Assembly (NCBI GenBank): GCA_965230425.1
Contig: CBDDKW010000008.1
Location: forward strand, 124,001 to 188,000
Length of the DNA: 64,000 nt
Reading direction: 5' to 3'
DNA from: CBDDKW01 sp965230425
Lineage (GTDB): Bacteria > Pseudomonadota > Gammaproteobacteria > UBA1113
Shown one piece after another: positions 8,033 through 17,381 of the stretch. Made by a program: the position numbers and the translations under genes. Every line of letters begins with the position of its first letter. The first letter of the stretch is position 1. Below the pieces are notes generated by a model, which worked only from the letters and a program-made list of their open reading frames with translations, searched no databases and was not told the origin of the DNA.

Positions 8033-9355
8033 TTAGTACCGATAATAATCAGGTTTATAAGGACCATCCACATCCAAACCAAGGTATTTCGCTTGTTCTG
8101 CGGTGAGGCGCGTTAATTTCGCACCTAATTTACCTAAGTGGAGACGTGCTACCTTTTCATCTAATTTTTTCGGTAATACGTAAACTTGTTTGTCATAATT
8201 ACTGCTGTTTTGCCATAACTCAATTTGTGCGAGCACTTGGTTTGTGAAAGATGCTGACATCACAAAGCTAGGATGACCTGTGGCACACCCTAAATTCACT
8301 AAGCGTCCTTCAGCTAAAACAATAATACGATTACCGCTAGGTAAAATCACATGATCCACTTGGGGCTTGATATTTTCCCATTCATATTGACGCATGGCAG
8401 CAATTTGAATTTCTGAATCAAAGTGACCAATATTCGCAACGATAGCTTGGTCTTTCATTTGCACCATATGGTCATGAGTAATAACGTCAGCGTTACCTGT
8501 GGCAGTGATAAAGATATCGGCAGTAGCAGCTACATCATCTAAAGTAACGACACGGAAACCTTCCATTGCTGCTTGTAGGGCATTAATCGGATCAATTTCA
8601 GTAATCATGACTGTTGCACCCAAGCCACGTAGGGATTGAGCGCAGCCTTTACCTACATCACCATAGCCAAGGACTACGGCTACTTTACCCGCAATCATCA
8701 CATCCGTTGCACGCTTGATACCATCCACTAAAGATTCACGGCAACCATACAAATTATCAAACTTAGATTTAGTTACAGAATCATTGACGTTAATAGCAGG
8801 TGTTTTTAATGTACCTTCACGTGCCATTTCATAGAGTCGATGTACGCCGGTGGTGGTTTCTTCAGAGATACCTTTAATATCCGCCATTAATTCGGGGAAT
8901 TTCTCATGCATCATTAGGGTTAAATCACCGCCATCATCCAAAATCATATTCGGACGCCAGGTATTATGACCGACGATGGTTTGCTCTACACACCAATCAT
9001 ATTCTTCATCAGTCTCACCTTTCCAGGCGAATACGGGTATACCCGCCTTTGCCATGGCGGCAGCCGCATGATCTTGCGTAGAAAAAATATTACAGGAAGA
9101 CCAACGCACTTCAGCGCCCAAGGCCACTAAGGTTTCAATCAATACTGCAGTTTGAATTGTCATATGCAAACAACCCGCAATGCGTGCACCGGCTAAGGGT
9201 TGTTGACCTTTATATTCTTCACGTAAAGCCATTAAGCCAGGCATTTCAGTTTCGGCAATGGCGATTTCTTTACGGCCCCAGTCAGCTAGGGATAGATCTT
9301 TTACTTTAAAGTCTTCTTGCATGGTAGTTTCCTCAGCAGTTGCTTGTGAAGTCAT
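8033..9355 (-). CDS. ahcY: S-adenosylhomocysteine hydrolase
   Basis: 440 residues. It splits S-adenosylhomocysteine to homocysteine and adenosine, using bound NAD, and so removes the product inhibitor of methyltransferases. Diagnostic pieces are CLHMTIQTAVLIETL (N-terminal substrate site), SVTKSKFDNLYGCRESL (catalytic Lys region), the NAD-binding VVLGYGDVGKGCAQ, and the C-terminal GPYKPDYYRY containing the invariant Lys and Tyr residues. The start at 9355 has GAGGAAC 6 bases upstream. It lies downstream of metK on the same strand, so SAM synthesis and SAH recycling are paired. Confidence 0.97.
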   Translation of the reverse strand: MTSQATAEETTMQEDFKVKDLSLADWGRKEIAIAETEMPGLMALREEYKGQQPLAGARIAGCLHMTIQTAVLIETLVALGAEVRWSSCNIFSTQDHAAAAMAKAGIPVFAWKGETDEEYDWCVEQTIVGHNTWRPNMILDDGGDLTLMMHEKFPELMADIKGISEETTTGVHRLYEMAREGTLKTPAINVNDSVTKSKFDNLYGCRESLVDGIKRATDVMIAGKVAVVLGYGDVGKGCAQSLRGLGATVMITEIDPINALQAAMEGFRVVTLDDVAATADIFITATGNADVITHDHMVQMKDQAIVANIGHFDSEIQIAAMRQYEWENIKPQVDHVILPSGNRIIVLAEGRLVNLGCATGHPSFVMSASFTNQVLAQIELWQNSSNYDKQVYVLPKKLDEKVARLHLGKLGAKLTRLTAEQAKYLGLDVDGPYKPDYYRY

Positions 9356-9399
9356 AATTGTTCCTCGTTTATCTAAGTTTAACTTGGTTCCCCGTAGCT

Positions 9400-9440
9400 T
9401 GTTGCTGGTGCTTTATGCTAGGGGATCCTCAAAATGTATG
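9400..9440 (-). promoter_or_regulatory. hairpin in the ahcY leader
   Basis: On the plus strand CCCCGTAGC (about 9391-9399) pairs with GCTAGGGG (about 9418-9425) with one bulge, giving a stem-loop roughly 40-75 bases before the ahcY start on the minus strand. It is not followed by U residues, so it is not a simple terminator. I do not recognise a known SAH or SAM riboswitch consensus. Boundaries are approximate. Confidence 0.3.
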
Positions 9441-9570
9441 GAGGTAAAAAAATATTTACGTGTAATGATTAACGCAATCCCATTTAAATCTCTTAACTTG
9501 AGTATTGGTCATTTTGCCTGGTAATCAACACTCAGTATTCAAAGCAATGTATTATCTGCTCTGATAAATC

Positions 9571-10728
9571 TTACTTGGCTGCCTCACGTAAAGCGTCGGC
9601 TTTATCCGTCGCTTCCCAACTAAAATCAGCGTGGTTACGACCAAAGTGACCATAAGCAGCAGTTTGGCGGTAAATAGGCCGAATTAAATCCAGCATAGAG
9701 ATAATACCATAAGGGCGTAAGTCAAAATGCTCTTTGATGAGAGCAATAATGTTGTCATTACTGATTTTGCCGGTACCAAAGGTATCTACAAATAAAGAGG
9801 TAGGTTCAGCTACGCCAATGGCATAGGCAATTTGTACCTCACATTGGTCTGCTAAACCTGCTGCGACGATATTCTTGGCAACGTAACGGCCAGCGTAGGC
9901 AGCAGAGCGATCGACTTTTGAAGGATCTTTACCTGAGAAACAACCACCGCCATGGCGCGCCATACCACCGTAAGTATCGACAATAATTTTACGTCCAGTC
10001 ATACCACAATCGCTAGCAGGGCCACCGATAACAAAGCGCCCTGTAGGATTGATAAAGTATTTTGTTTGCGGCGTGATCCATTGCTTAGGGATCACTGGTT
10101 TAACAATTTCTTCAATCACTGCTTCGGTTAATTGCGTATGTTCGATGTCAGGACTGTGTTGGGTGGAAAGTACGACGGTATCCACAGCGACAGGTTTGCC
10201 ATCTTCATATTGGAAGGTTAGCTGGCTTTTCGCATCAGGGCGTAACCATGCTAAGGTGCCATTCTTACGTAGTTCTGCTTGGCGCTGTACTAACCGATGA
10301 GAATAGGTAATAGGTGCTGGCATTAATACATCAGTTTCATTACTAGCATAGCCAAACATTAAACCTTGATCACCGGCGCCTTGTTCTTCATCGCTGGCAC
10401 GATCGACACCCATGGCGATGTCAGCAGATTGTTTACCGATGGACGTTAAAATAGCACAAGAAGCCCAGTCAAAGCCCATCTCTGAACTGTTATAGCCGAT
10501 ATCACGGATAACTTCACGGGCGATTTCTTCAGCATCGACCCAAGCAGAGGTGGTTACTTCACCTGCTACTAAAACCATGCCGGTTTTGACTAATACCTCA
10601 CAGGCAACTCGCGCTTTCGGATCTTGGTCAATAATTGCATCTAAAATGGCATCTGAAATCTGATCAGCCACTTTATCCGGATGGCCCTCAGAGACAGACT
10701 CTGAAGTAAATATGCCAGAATGATTCAT
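9571..10728 (-). CDS. metK: S-adenosylmethionine synthetase
   Basis: 385 residues, the usual MetK length. It makes SAM from ATP and methionine. Signatures: FTSESVSEGHPDKVADQISD at the N-terminus with the catalytic His and Asp, GAGDQGLMFGYA in the middle, and GGGCFSGKDPSKVDRSAAY near residue 260. A minus-strand partner of ahcY; the two are separated by 215 bases, so ahcY may also have its own promoter. Divergent from tkt. Confidence 0.97.
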   Translation of the reverse strand: MNHSGIFTSESVSEGHPDKVADQISDAILDAIIDQDPKARVACEVLVKTGMVLVAGEVTTSAWVDAEEIAREVIRDIGYNSSEMGFDWASCAILTSIGKQSADIAMGVDRASDEEQGAGDQGLMFGYASNETDVLMPAPITYSHRLVQRQAELRKNGTLAWLRPDAKSQLTFQYEDGKPVAVDTVVLSTQHSPDIEHTQLTEAVIEEIVKPVIPKQWITPQTKYFINPTGRFVIGGPASDCGMTGRKIIVDTYGGMARHGGGCFSGKDPSKVDRSAAYAGRYVAKNIVAAGLADQCEVQIAYAIGVAEPTSLFVDTFGTGKISNDNIIALIKEHFDLRPYGIISMLDLIRPIYRQTAAYGHFGRNHADFSWEATDKADALREAAK

Positions 10729-11156
10729 AGTATCTCTCTTGTGTTTATTTTGAACAATTAGAGGTTAATTATCGATAAACTTATTAATCGAGGCCGCATC
10801 ATACTAAAGTTTGCGCAAGGATTCATCTTTTTTGTCCTTTTGCGCGAGAACAGGGTAAATTACATGATGTTCAGCTAAATTTCGTCAATGTTGTTGACGT
10901 TTTCCGATCTTGCTATATAAACCGGACAAATAGCATGTTACATATACCGGACATATGACATGTTACCAACAGCTAGAAAATGAACAGTTGCTCAAAACCT
11001 CATCCTGAGCGACAATATGCGCCCTAAAAATCAATCTTGGCTGAAGCATTCATGAATGATGGATAAATTGACATTGTTGCCGAATGTTTGGTCAGTTTAA
11101 TATGGCTTTTTTTATTGCAAAGACAATACAAAGAGCACGACTTTAAGGAGTACACC
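10729..11156. other. metK/tkt divergent intergenic region
   Basis: No gene is seen in these 428 bases. The region separates divergent metK and tkt and must hold both promoters. It contains a degenerate direct repeat: ACCGGACAAATAGCATGTTAC (10921-10941) and a copy at 10946-10966 with three mismatches, 25 bases apart. Confidence 0.6.
10921..10966 (+). repeat. two 21-bp direct repeats
   Basis: Two 21-base units, 18 of 21 identical, start at 10921 and 10946. Both contain CCGGACA and CATGTTAC. A CCGGACA-containing hairpin also occurs after pyk (16893-16919). They could be regulator sites for the glycolytic genes or the remnant of an insertion-sequence end. Confidence 0.45.
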
Positions 11157-13148
11157 ATGCCATCCCGTAAAGATCTTGCCAATGCTATCCGTGCTTTGAG
11201 CATGGATGCCGTGCAACAGGCGAATTCTGGTCACCCCGGTATGCCTATGGGAATGGCAGATATTGCCGAAGTACTATGGAATGACTTTTTAAAACATGAT
11301 CCGCAGCAGCCAGAATGGCTAAATCGTGATCGTTTTATCCTCTCCAATGGCCATGGTTCTATGTTGCACTATAGTTTGCTGCATTTAGCGGGCTATGATC
11401 TAAGTCTTGAAGAATTAAAGAATTTTCGTCAATTACATTCACAAACCCCAGGCCATCCTGAATATGGCGATACCATAGGGGTGGAAACAACTACTGGGCC
11501 TTTAGGCCAAGGCTTGGCAAATGCCGTGGGTATGGCCATTGCTGAGCGCTCATTGGCGGCACAATTCAATCGCCCAGGTTATCAACTTATCGAGCATTTT
11601 ACCTACGTTTTCGCCGGAGATGGCTGCATGATGGAGGGAGTTTCTCATGAGGCATGTTCTTTAGCCGGTACCCTAGGCCTGGGCCATTTGATTTGTTTTT
11701 GGGATGATAATGATATTTCCATCGATGGTAATGTCAGTGGTTGGTTTACTGATGATACGCCAGCCCGCTTCCGTGCCTATGGCTGGCATGTGGTGCCAAA
11801 TGTGGATGGTCATGATCCGGCGGCAGTGAAACAGGCTATTGAAGAAGCCCGCGAAATTACTGATAAGCCAAGTTTAATTTGTTGCAAAACTATCATTGGC
11901 TATGGTGCACCGAATGCCGCAGGGGGTGCGAAGTGCCATGGTGCGCCGCTAGGTGATGCTGAAATTCAAGCTGCTCGTGAACAATTAGGTTGGCAGCATC
12001 CTGCTTTTGAGATCCCGCAAGATGTCTATGCAGCATGGGATGCTAAGGAGCAAGGTAGCCAACGCTATGCGCAGTGGCAAACTCTGTTTGCTGCCTATGA
12101 AAATGAATATCCAGAATTGGCTGCTGAATTTAAGCGTCGTTTAAGTGCTGAATTGCCGGCCCAGTGGTCTGCGCAAGCGACGGTTTATATAGCCCAATGT
12201 CAACAGCAAGCAGAATCAGTGGCAAGCCGGAAAGCGTCGCAAATGGCTTTAAATGCTTATGGTCCTGTATTACCTGAACTGTTAGGTGGTTCAGCCGATT
12301 TAAGTGGCTCAAATTTGACGAATTGGAGTGGTTCTGAGGTGCTAAATGCTGAGCATCCGGCCGGGAACTATATCCATTATGGTGTCCGTGAATTTGGTAT
12401 GTCAGCTATCGCGAATGGGATGGCCCTATACAGAGGCTTTATACCTTATGTAGGAACATTCTTAACCTTTTTAGATTATGCGCGTAATGCTGTGCGTATG
12501 TCCGCACTGATGAAGCAGCGCGTGATTTATGTTTACACGCACGACTCTATCGGCTTGGGTGAAGATGGCCCTACACACCAGCCTATTGAACATGCCGCTA
12601 TGCTGCGATTGACACCGAATATGTCAGTCTGGCGCCCCTGTGATACCACGGAAACGGCCGTTGCTTGGCGTATGGCTATTGAGAAACAACAGGGTCCTAC
12701 CAGTTTATTATTGTCTCGCCAAAGCTTACCGCATCAAGCGCGTAATGAAGAGCAAGTGGCTCAAATTCAGCGAGGTGGTTATATCTTACGCGATAGCGAG
12801 GGTGAACCTACTGTGATTTTAATTGCCACAGGATCAGAAGTGAGTTTAGCTATGCAAGCGGCTGAAGTTTTAGGTAAACATGTGCGCGTGGTCTCTATGC
12901 CTTCTTGCGATTATTTTGACCAGCAGGATGAAAGTTATAAAGAGCAAGTCTTACCGAGCCATGTGCAAAGGCGTGTAGCCATCGAAACTGGCAGTAAAGA
13001 TTATTGGTATAAATATGTTGGCCAACAAGGGCGTATTATTGGCATGAGTCAATTTGGCCTGTCAGCACCCGCTAAGCAATTAATGCAAATATTTGGTTTT
13101 TCTAGCGAGAACATCGTAAGTACAGTAAAAGAATTAATGGGAGAATAA
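11157..13148 (+). CDS. tkt: transketolase
   Basis: 663 residues from ATG 11157, chosen because AAGGAG (11145-11150) sits 6 bases upstream and MPSRKDLANAIRALSMDAVQ aligns with the normal N-terminus; the frame continues upstream to 11088 but that extension is not typical. It transfers two-carbon units in the pentose phosphate pathway with thiamine diphosphate. Visible: GHPGMPMG, the ThDP motif GDGCMMEGVSHEA, and GLGEDGPTHQPIEH in the pyrimidine domain. First gene of tkt-gap-pgk-pyk; gap begins 3 bases after its stop. Confidence 0.96.
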   Translation: MPSRKDLANAIRALSMDAVQQANSGHPGMPMGMADIAEVLWNDFLKHDPQQPEWLNRDRFILSNGHGSMLHYSLLHLAGYDLSLEELKNFRQLHSQTPGHPEYGDTIGVETTTGPLGQGLANAVGMAIAERSLAAQFNRPGYQLIEHFTYVFAGDGCMMEGVSHEACSLAGTLGLGHLICFWDDNDISIDGNVSGWFTDDTPARFRAYGWHVVPNVDGHDPAAVKQAIEEAREITDKPSLICCKTIIGYGAPNAAGGAKCHGAPLGDAEIQAAREQLGWQHPAFEIPQDVYAAWDAKEQGSQRYAQWQTLFAAYENEYPELAAEFKRRLSAELPAQWSAQATVYIAQCQQQAESVASRKASQMALNAYGPVLPELLGGSADLSGSNLTNWSGSEVLNAEHPAGNYIHYGVREFGMSAIANGMALYRGFIPYVGTFLTFLDYARNAVRMSALMKQRVIYVYTHDSIGLGEDGPTHQPIEHAAMLRLTPNMSVWRPCDTTETAVAWRMAIEKQQGPTSLLLSRQSLPHQARNEEQVAQIQRGGYILRDSEGEPTVILIATGSEVSLAMQAAEVLGKHVRVVSMPSCDYFDQQDESYKEQVLPSHVQRRVAIETGSKDYWYKYVGQQGRIIGMSQFGLSAPAKQLMQIFGFSSENIVSTVKELMGE

Positions 13149-13151
13149 GTA

Positions 13152-14162
13152 ATGGCCATTAGAATCGCAATCAATGGGTATGGGCGAATTGGTAAATGTA
13201 TTTTAAGAGCAATTTTCGAAGCTGGTCGCGAGAAAGAATTTGAATTAGTGGCACTGAATGATACGGGTAGTTTAGAAAGTTGTTTACATTTGACACGCTA
13301 TGATTCAACTCATGGTCGTTTCAATATGGATGTAAATTATCAAGATGATCATATTATTATCAATGGTTATCGCATTCGCCGTTTGTCCGACCGTAATCCT
13401 CAGCACTTGCCTTGGGGTGAGTTGGATGTGGATATTGTTTTAGAGTGTTCCGGCCATTTTCGTAATCGTGAAAAGGCTATGCAACATTTAAGTGCTGGCG
13501 CAAAGAAAATCCTGATTTCTGCACCGGCAGGTAAAGATGTAGATGCGACGGTGGTCTATGGGGTGAACCATGGCATTTTACGCGCAGAAGACCGTATTGT
13601 TTCTAATGCCTCTTGTACAACTAATTGCTTAGCGCCTCTAGTTAAACCACTACATGAACAGATTGGTATAGAGACAGGTTTAATGACGACGATTCATTCT
13701 TATACGAATGATCAAATGCTGATAGATGCAAACCATAAAGACGTACGCCGCGCTCGCTCCGCAACACAATCAGTGATCCCAGCCAAAACAGGCGCAGCGG
13801 CAGCCATTGGCTTAGTGATCCCTGACTTAGCCGGCCGCATGGATGGTATGGCAGTGCGTGTACCTACGCCGAATGTATCTTTAGTTGATCTCAGTTTTCA
13901 AGCCAGTCGTGATACTAGTGTGGAAGAAATTAACCAAATTGTAAAAACTGCCGCAGAAAACGAATTAAAGGGAATTCTAGGCTATACTGAAGAACCCTTG
14001 GTTTCTGTGGATTATAATCATCACCCAGCGTCAAGTATTTTTGATGCGACACAAACTAAAGTCTTACAGCGCAGCGCGAAAGTGATGGCATGGTATGATA
14101 ATGAGTGGGCATTTTCCAACCGTATGCTCGATGTCGCTGCAGCTATGACCGCAGCAAAATAG
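13152..14162 (+). CDS. gap: glyceraldehyde-3-phosphate dehydrogenase
   Basis: 336 residues with the NAD-binding INGYGRIGKC start, the catalytic SNASCTTNCLAP with its active Cys, and the conserved IHSYTNDQ and RRARSA stretches. It oxidises glyceraldehyde-3-phosphate to 1,3-bisphosphoglycerate. Some segments (RYDSTHGRF, LPWGELDVDIVLECSG) are also found in erythrose-4-phosphate dehydrogenase Epd, which often lies between tkt and pgk. SCTTNCLAP and the lack of a separate gap gene in the cluster favour Gap. Cofactor preference is untested. Confidence 0.88.
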   Translation: MAIRIAINGYGRIGKCILRAIFEAGREKEFELVALNDTGSLESCLHLTRYDSTHGRFNMDVNYQDDHIIINGYRIRRLSDRNPQHLPWGELDVDIVLECSGHFRNREKAMQHLSAGAKKILISAPAGKDVDATVVYGVNHGILRAEDRIVSNASCTTNCLAPLVKPLHEQIGIETGLMTTIHSYTNDQMLIDANHKDVRRARSATQSVIPAKTGAAAAIGLVIPDLAGRMDGMAVRVPTPNVSLVDLSFQASRDTSVEEINQIVKTAAENELKGILGYTEEPLVSVDYNHHPASSIFDATQTKVLQRSAKVMAWYDNEWAFSNRMLDVAAAMTAAK

Positions 14163-14229
14163 TTCTGTATAGCACATGCTGTAATAGCGAGTGACTAATA
14201 CGTAGCAGACGGGAGAGAGTTTTTAAAAT

Positions 14230-15414
14230 ATGACAATGCTCAAGTTAACAGATTTAGATATACAAAATAAGCGCGTACTCATCCGCGAGGATTTAAACGT
14301 ACCAGTGAAAAATGGCAAGGTTGTTGATGACGCGCGCATTCGCTCTGCACTGCCTACCATAGAGTATGCCCTAGAACATGATGCTGCAGTTATTTTAATG
14401 TCGCATTTAGGTCGCCCTGCAGAAGGGGAATTCAATGAAGAGTATTCACTCGCACCTGTTGCAGCACATTTATCAGAATTATTAAATCAACCGGTAACGC
14501 TTATTTCTGATTGGAGTAATGGCTTTGATATTTCTCCAGGTAAAGTCGTTATGTGTGAGAATGTACGTATGCTCAAAGGTGAGCGTGATAACGATGAAGT
14601 GTTAGCGAAGCATATGGCTGCATTGTGTGATATCTTTGTGATGGATGCTTTTGGTACTGCACATCGCGCCCAAGCATCGACTCATGGCGTTGCTTGCTTT
14701 GCTCCTGTTGCTTGTGCGGGGCCATTATTAGTGAAGGAATTAAACTCATTACATGAAGCGATGCAATCACCCACCCAGCCTATTGTTGCCATTGTTGGTG
14801 GGGCAAAGGTGTCAACGAAATTACGCGTATTAAAATCTTTAATGGATAATGTGGACCATTTGATCGTAGGCGGTGGTATTGCCAATACCTTTTTAGCTGC
14901 TGCCGGTTTCCCTATTGGTGAGTCGCTGTATGAAGAAAGTCTTATCGATGAAGCGCAGCAATTATTAGCTCAATCGGATGCAGGTGCGGCAAATTTACCC
15001 TTACCTGTGGACGTGGTTGTGGCTAAAGAATTTTCCTCTACTGCTGAAGCCGAGGTGAAGTTGATTAATGATGTTGCTGATGATGATAAAATTTTGGATA
15101 TAGGTCCCGCAACAATCGAACTGTATACACAGTTATTAAAAGATGCAAAAACTATTGTATGGAATGGTCCAGTAGGTGTTTTTGAATATGAACAATTTAG
15201 TCAAGGGACGCAAGCATTAGCTCATGCTGTCGCAGATAGCTCTGCATTTTCGGTAGCCGGTGGTGGTGATACGTTGATGGCGGTTAACAAATATAATGTT
15301 GCAGATAAAATTTCTTATATTACCACTGGGGGTGGTGCCTTTTTAAAATATTTAGAGGGTAAACCATTGCCTGCTGTAGAAGTGTTAGAGCAACGGGCTC
15401 ATGATGTGCAATAG
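14230..15414 (+). CDS. pgk: phosphoglycerate kinase
   Basis: 394 residues, normal length. It makes ATP from 1,3-bisphosphoglycerate. Motifs: VLIREDLNVPVKNG at the N-terminus, MSHLGRP, VIVGGAKVSTKL-like hinge region (IVAIVGGAKVSTKLRVLKSL), and the nucleotide-site WNGPVGVFE and GGGDT near the C-terminus. Third in tkt-gap-pgk-pyk, with pyk starting 9 bases downstream. ATG at 14230 or at 14236 (MLKLTDL) are both possible starts. Confidence 0.96.
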   Translation: MTMLKLTDLDIQNKRVLIREDLNVPVKNGKVVDDARIRSALPTIEYALEHDAAVILMSHLGRPAEGEFNEEYSLAPVAAHLSELLNQPVTLISDWSNGFDISPGKVVMCENVRMLKGERDNDEVLAKHMAALCDIFVMDAFGTAHRAQASTHGVACFAPVACAGPLLVKELNSLHEAMQSPTQPIVAIVGGAKVSTKLRVLKSLMDNVDHLIVGGGIANTFLAAAGFPIGESLYEESLIDEAQQLLAQSDAGAANLPLPVDVVVAKEFSSTAEAEVKLINDVADDDKILDIGPATIELYTQLLKDAKTIVWNGPVGVFEYEQFSQGTQALAHAVADSSAFSVAGGGDTLMAVNKYNVADKISYITTGGGAFLKYLEGKPLPAVEVLEQRAHDVQ

Positions 15415-15423
15415 GATAATAAA

Positions 15424-16866
15424 ATGAAAGAAGCCTTACGACGAACGAAGATTATTGCAACCTTAGGTCCCGCGACAGATGCGCCTGGTGTATTAGAACG
15501 TGTGATTGCTGCAGGTGCTGATTTAGTTCGGGCTAATTTTTCTCATGGTAATGCTGAAGACCATGCGAAGCGTATCCAACAAGTGCGTGATATATCTCAG
15601 AAGTTAGGCCGTGAGGTGGGCATACTTGCCGATTTGCAAGGCCCGAAAATTCGTATTGCCCGATTCAAAGATAAAAAAATACTTTTGCAACGAGATGCAA
15701 CATTTGTGCTTGATGCTGCCTTAGATACAGAACAGGGTACAGAGCAAGCGGTTGGTATTGACTATAAAGAATTACCACGTGATGTCAGTGTCGGTGATAA
15801 TTTGCTTTTAGATGATGGCCGCATTGTCTTGAGTGTGGCTGCGGTAGAAGGTCATAAAATTGTCTGCCAAGTGGTTGTCGGTGGTGAATTATCTAATAAT
15901 AAAGGTATTAATCGCCAGGGGGGTGGTTTATCTGCTGCTGCGTTAACTGAGAAAGACAAAGCGGATTTAAAAATTGCCATTAATTTAGGCGTTGACTATA
16001 TTGCTGTTTCATTTCCCCGTAGTGCGGCTGATATTGAAGAAGCTAAGGCGTTAATTGCTGAGGCAGGTGGTTCGGCTGGCGTCATTGCCAAAATTGAACG
16101 TAGTGAAGCCGTAATTGCTAGCGAAGAAATCATTAAAGCATCGGCTGCTATTATGGTGGCTCGAGGCGATCTGGGGGTTGAAATTGGTGACGCGGAATTA
16201 CCCTCAGTACAAAAAGAGATTATTCATCAATGCCGATCATTAGACAAAGCAGTGATTACAGCAACCCAGATGATGGAATCGATGATCCATAACAGTATTC
16301 CTACTCGCGCAGAAGTATTTGATGTGGCCAATGCAGTGTTAGATGGTACCGATGCGGTGATGTTGTCTGCGGAAACTGCTGCAGGTGAGCACCCTGATGA
16401 TGTGGTTGCTGCAATGGCGCGGATATGTTTAGGTGCTGAGCGTAATCGTATTTCTCAAGTATCAGGTCACCGTTTAGATAGTGAATTTGACCGTGTTGAT
16501 GAAGCCATTGCCATGGCGGCCATGTATACGGCTAATCATTTTAATGTGAAGGCCATTATTTCTCTCACTGAATCAGGCTCTACGCCATTATGGATGTCAC
16601 GGATCCGCTCTGGTATCCCCATTTATGGTTTGTCGCGCCATGTAGCATCTCAACGCCGTATGACGCTCTTTCGTGGCGTGTATCCTATCCATTTTGATGT
16701 TACTGAGCATGGCCGACATGAAGTGAATGGTCGAGTGATTGAAAAAATGCAAGCATTGGGTTTAGTGGATGATGGTGATTTTGTGATGATCACTCGCGGT
16801 GATTATATGGGATTACACGGTGGTTCTAATACCTTGAAGATTGTCCAAGTGGGTAATGTAAATTAA
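15424..16866 (+). CDS. pyk: pyruvate kinase
   Basis: 480 residues. It converts phosphoenolpyruvate and ADP to pyruvate and ATP. Motifs: RRTKIIATLGPAT at the start, ANFSHGN, the cation and catalytic region IAKIERSEAV, MVARGDLGVEI, and ATQMMESMI. The C-terminal allosteric domain is present. Last gene of the glycolytic operon; no fba follows in this window. Confidence 0.96.
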   Translation: MKEALRRTKIIATLGPATDAPGVLERVIAAGADLVRANFSHGNAEDHAKRIQQVRDISQKLGREVGILADLQGPKIRIARFKDKKILLQRDATFVLDAALDTEQGTEQAVGIDYKELPRDVSVGDNLLLDDGRIVLSVAAVEGHKIVCQVVVGGELSNNKGINRQGGGLSAAALTEKDKADLKIAINLGVDYIAVSFPRSAADIEEAKALIAEAGGSAGVIAKIERSEAVIASEEIIKASAAIMVARGDLGVEIGDAELPSVQKEIIHQCRSLDKAVITATQMMESMIHNSIPTRAEVFDVANAVLDGTDAVMLSAETAAGEHPDDVVAAMARICLGAERNRISQVSGHRLDSEFDRVDEAIAMAAMYTANHFNVKAIISLTESGSTPLWMSRIRSGIPIYGLSRHVASQRRMTLFRGVYPIHFDVTEHGRHEVNGRVIEKMQALGLVDDGDFVMITRGDYMGLHGGSNTLKIVQVGNVN

Positions 16867-16892
16867 AAGGTTTTTGTTGAAACCAGGACATT

Positions 16893-16919
16893 AACCCGGA
16901 CATTCAAGATGTCCGGGTT
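16893..16919 (+). terminator. hairpin after pyk
   Basis: Perfect 11-bp stem AACCCGGACAT (16893-16903) and ATGTCCGGGTT (16909-16919) with a 5-base loop, 27 bases after the pyk stop. There is no T run after it, so it may be a Rho-type stabiliser or a protein-binding dyad rather than an intrinsic terminator. Confidence 0.5.
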
Positions 16920-17028
16920 GTCCGGCTGAAATCATTCATTAATACATATATCCATGCTGTGGTGATGGTGCATCAGCGTGGGAAAGACTATCTGTACACA
17001 AAAAAGACAATACCTAGAAGAAAATAAA

Positions 17029-17268
17029 CAATTGTCGTTTATAATCGGTTGCCCGTTCTGCATCAATGTACTGCCCCCCTTGTCGAACTACTGAGAATTC
17101 CTCGGTAGTTGCTGTTTCAATCAATCCACCGTTAGCATAAATATTTTTGAGGTGTCTAAAATTTCAGATAGTTGTCTTTGGATAAGCTAAACGGTATTTC
17201 CTTCGAGTTTCACTGAAATGGTGGATTCATCGTCAAGTTGATGAATGATAAGTTTGCCTACTGGGTTA
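17029..17268 (-). pseudogene. RhuM-family gene remnant
   Basis: On the minus strand, from about 17268, the translation reads NPVGKLIIHQLDDESTISVK, then LEGNTV-stop-LIQRQLSEILDTSK, and after a frameshift NIYANGGLIETATTEEFSVV followed by RQGGQYIDAERATDYKRQL. This matches the N-terminal part of RhuM-type proteins, where TVWL is conserved, so TAG probably replaced TGG. The reading then runs into a stop at the 17020s, so the C-terminal three quarters are gone. Both disruptions and the truncation mark it as decayed. RhuM genes are common in mobile and restriction-related islands. Confidence 0.7.
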
Positions 17269-17381
17269 CCTTAATTAGTCAAAAATATTTGACCGAAGTT
17301 TAAGAGGTTGACAGTATTGTATCAATAAAATATGTTATTAATCCTAAACTGACATATTTTTATATAATGAAAGGGGCACTA

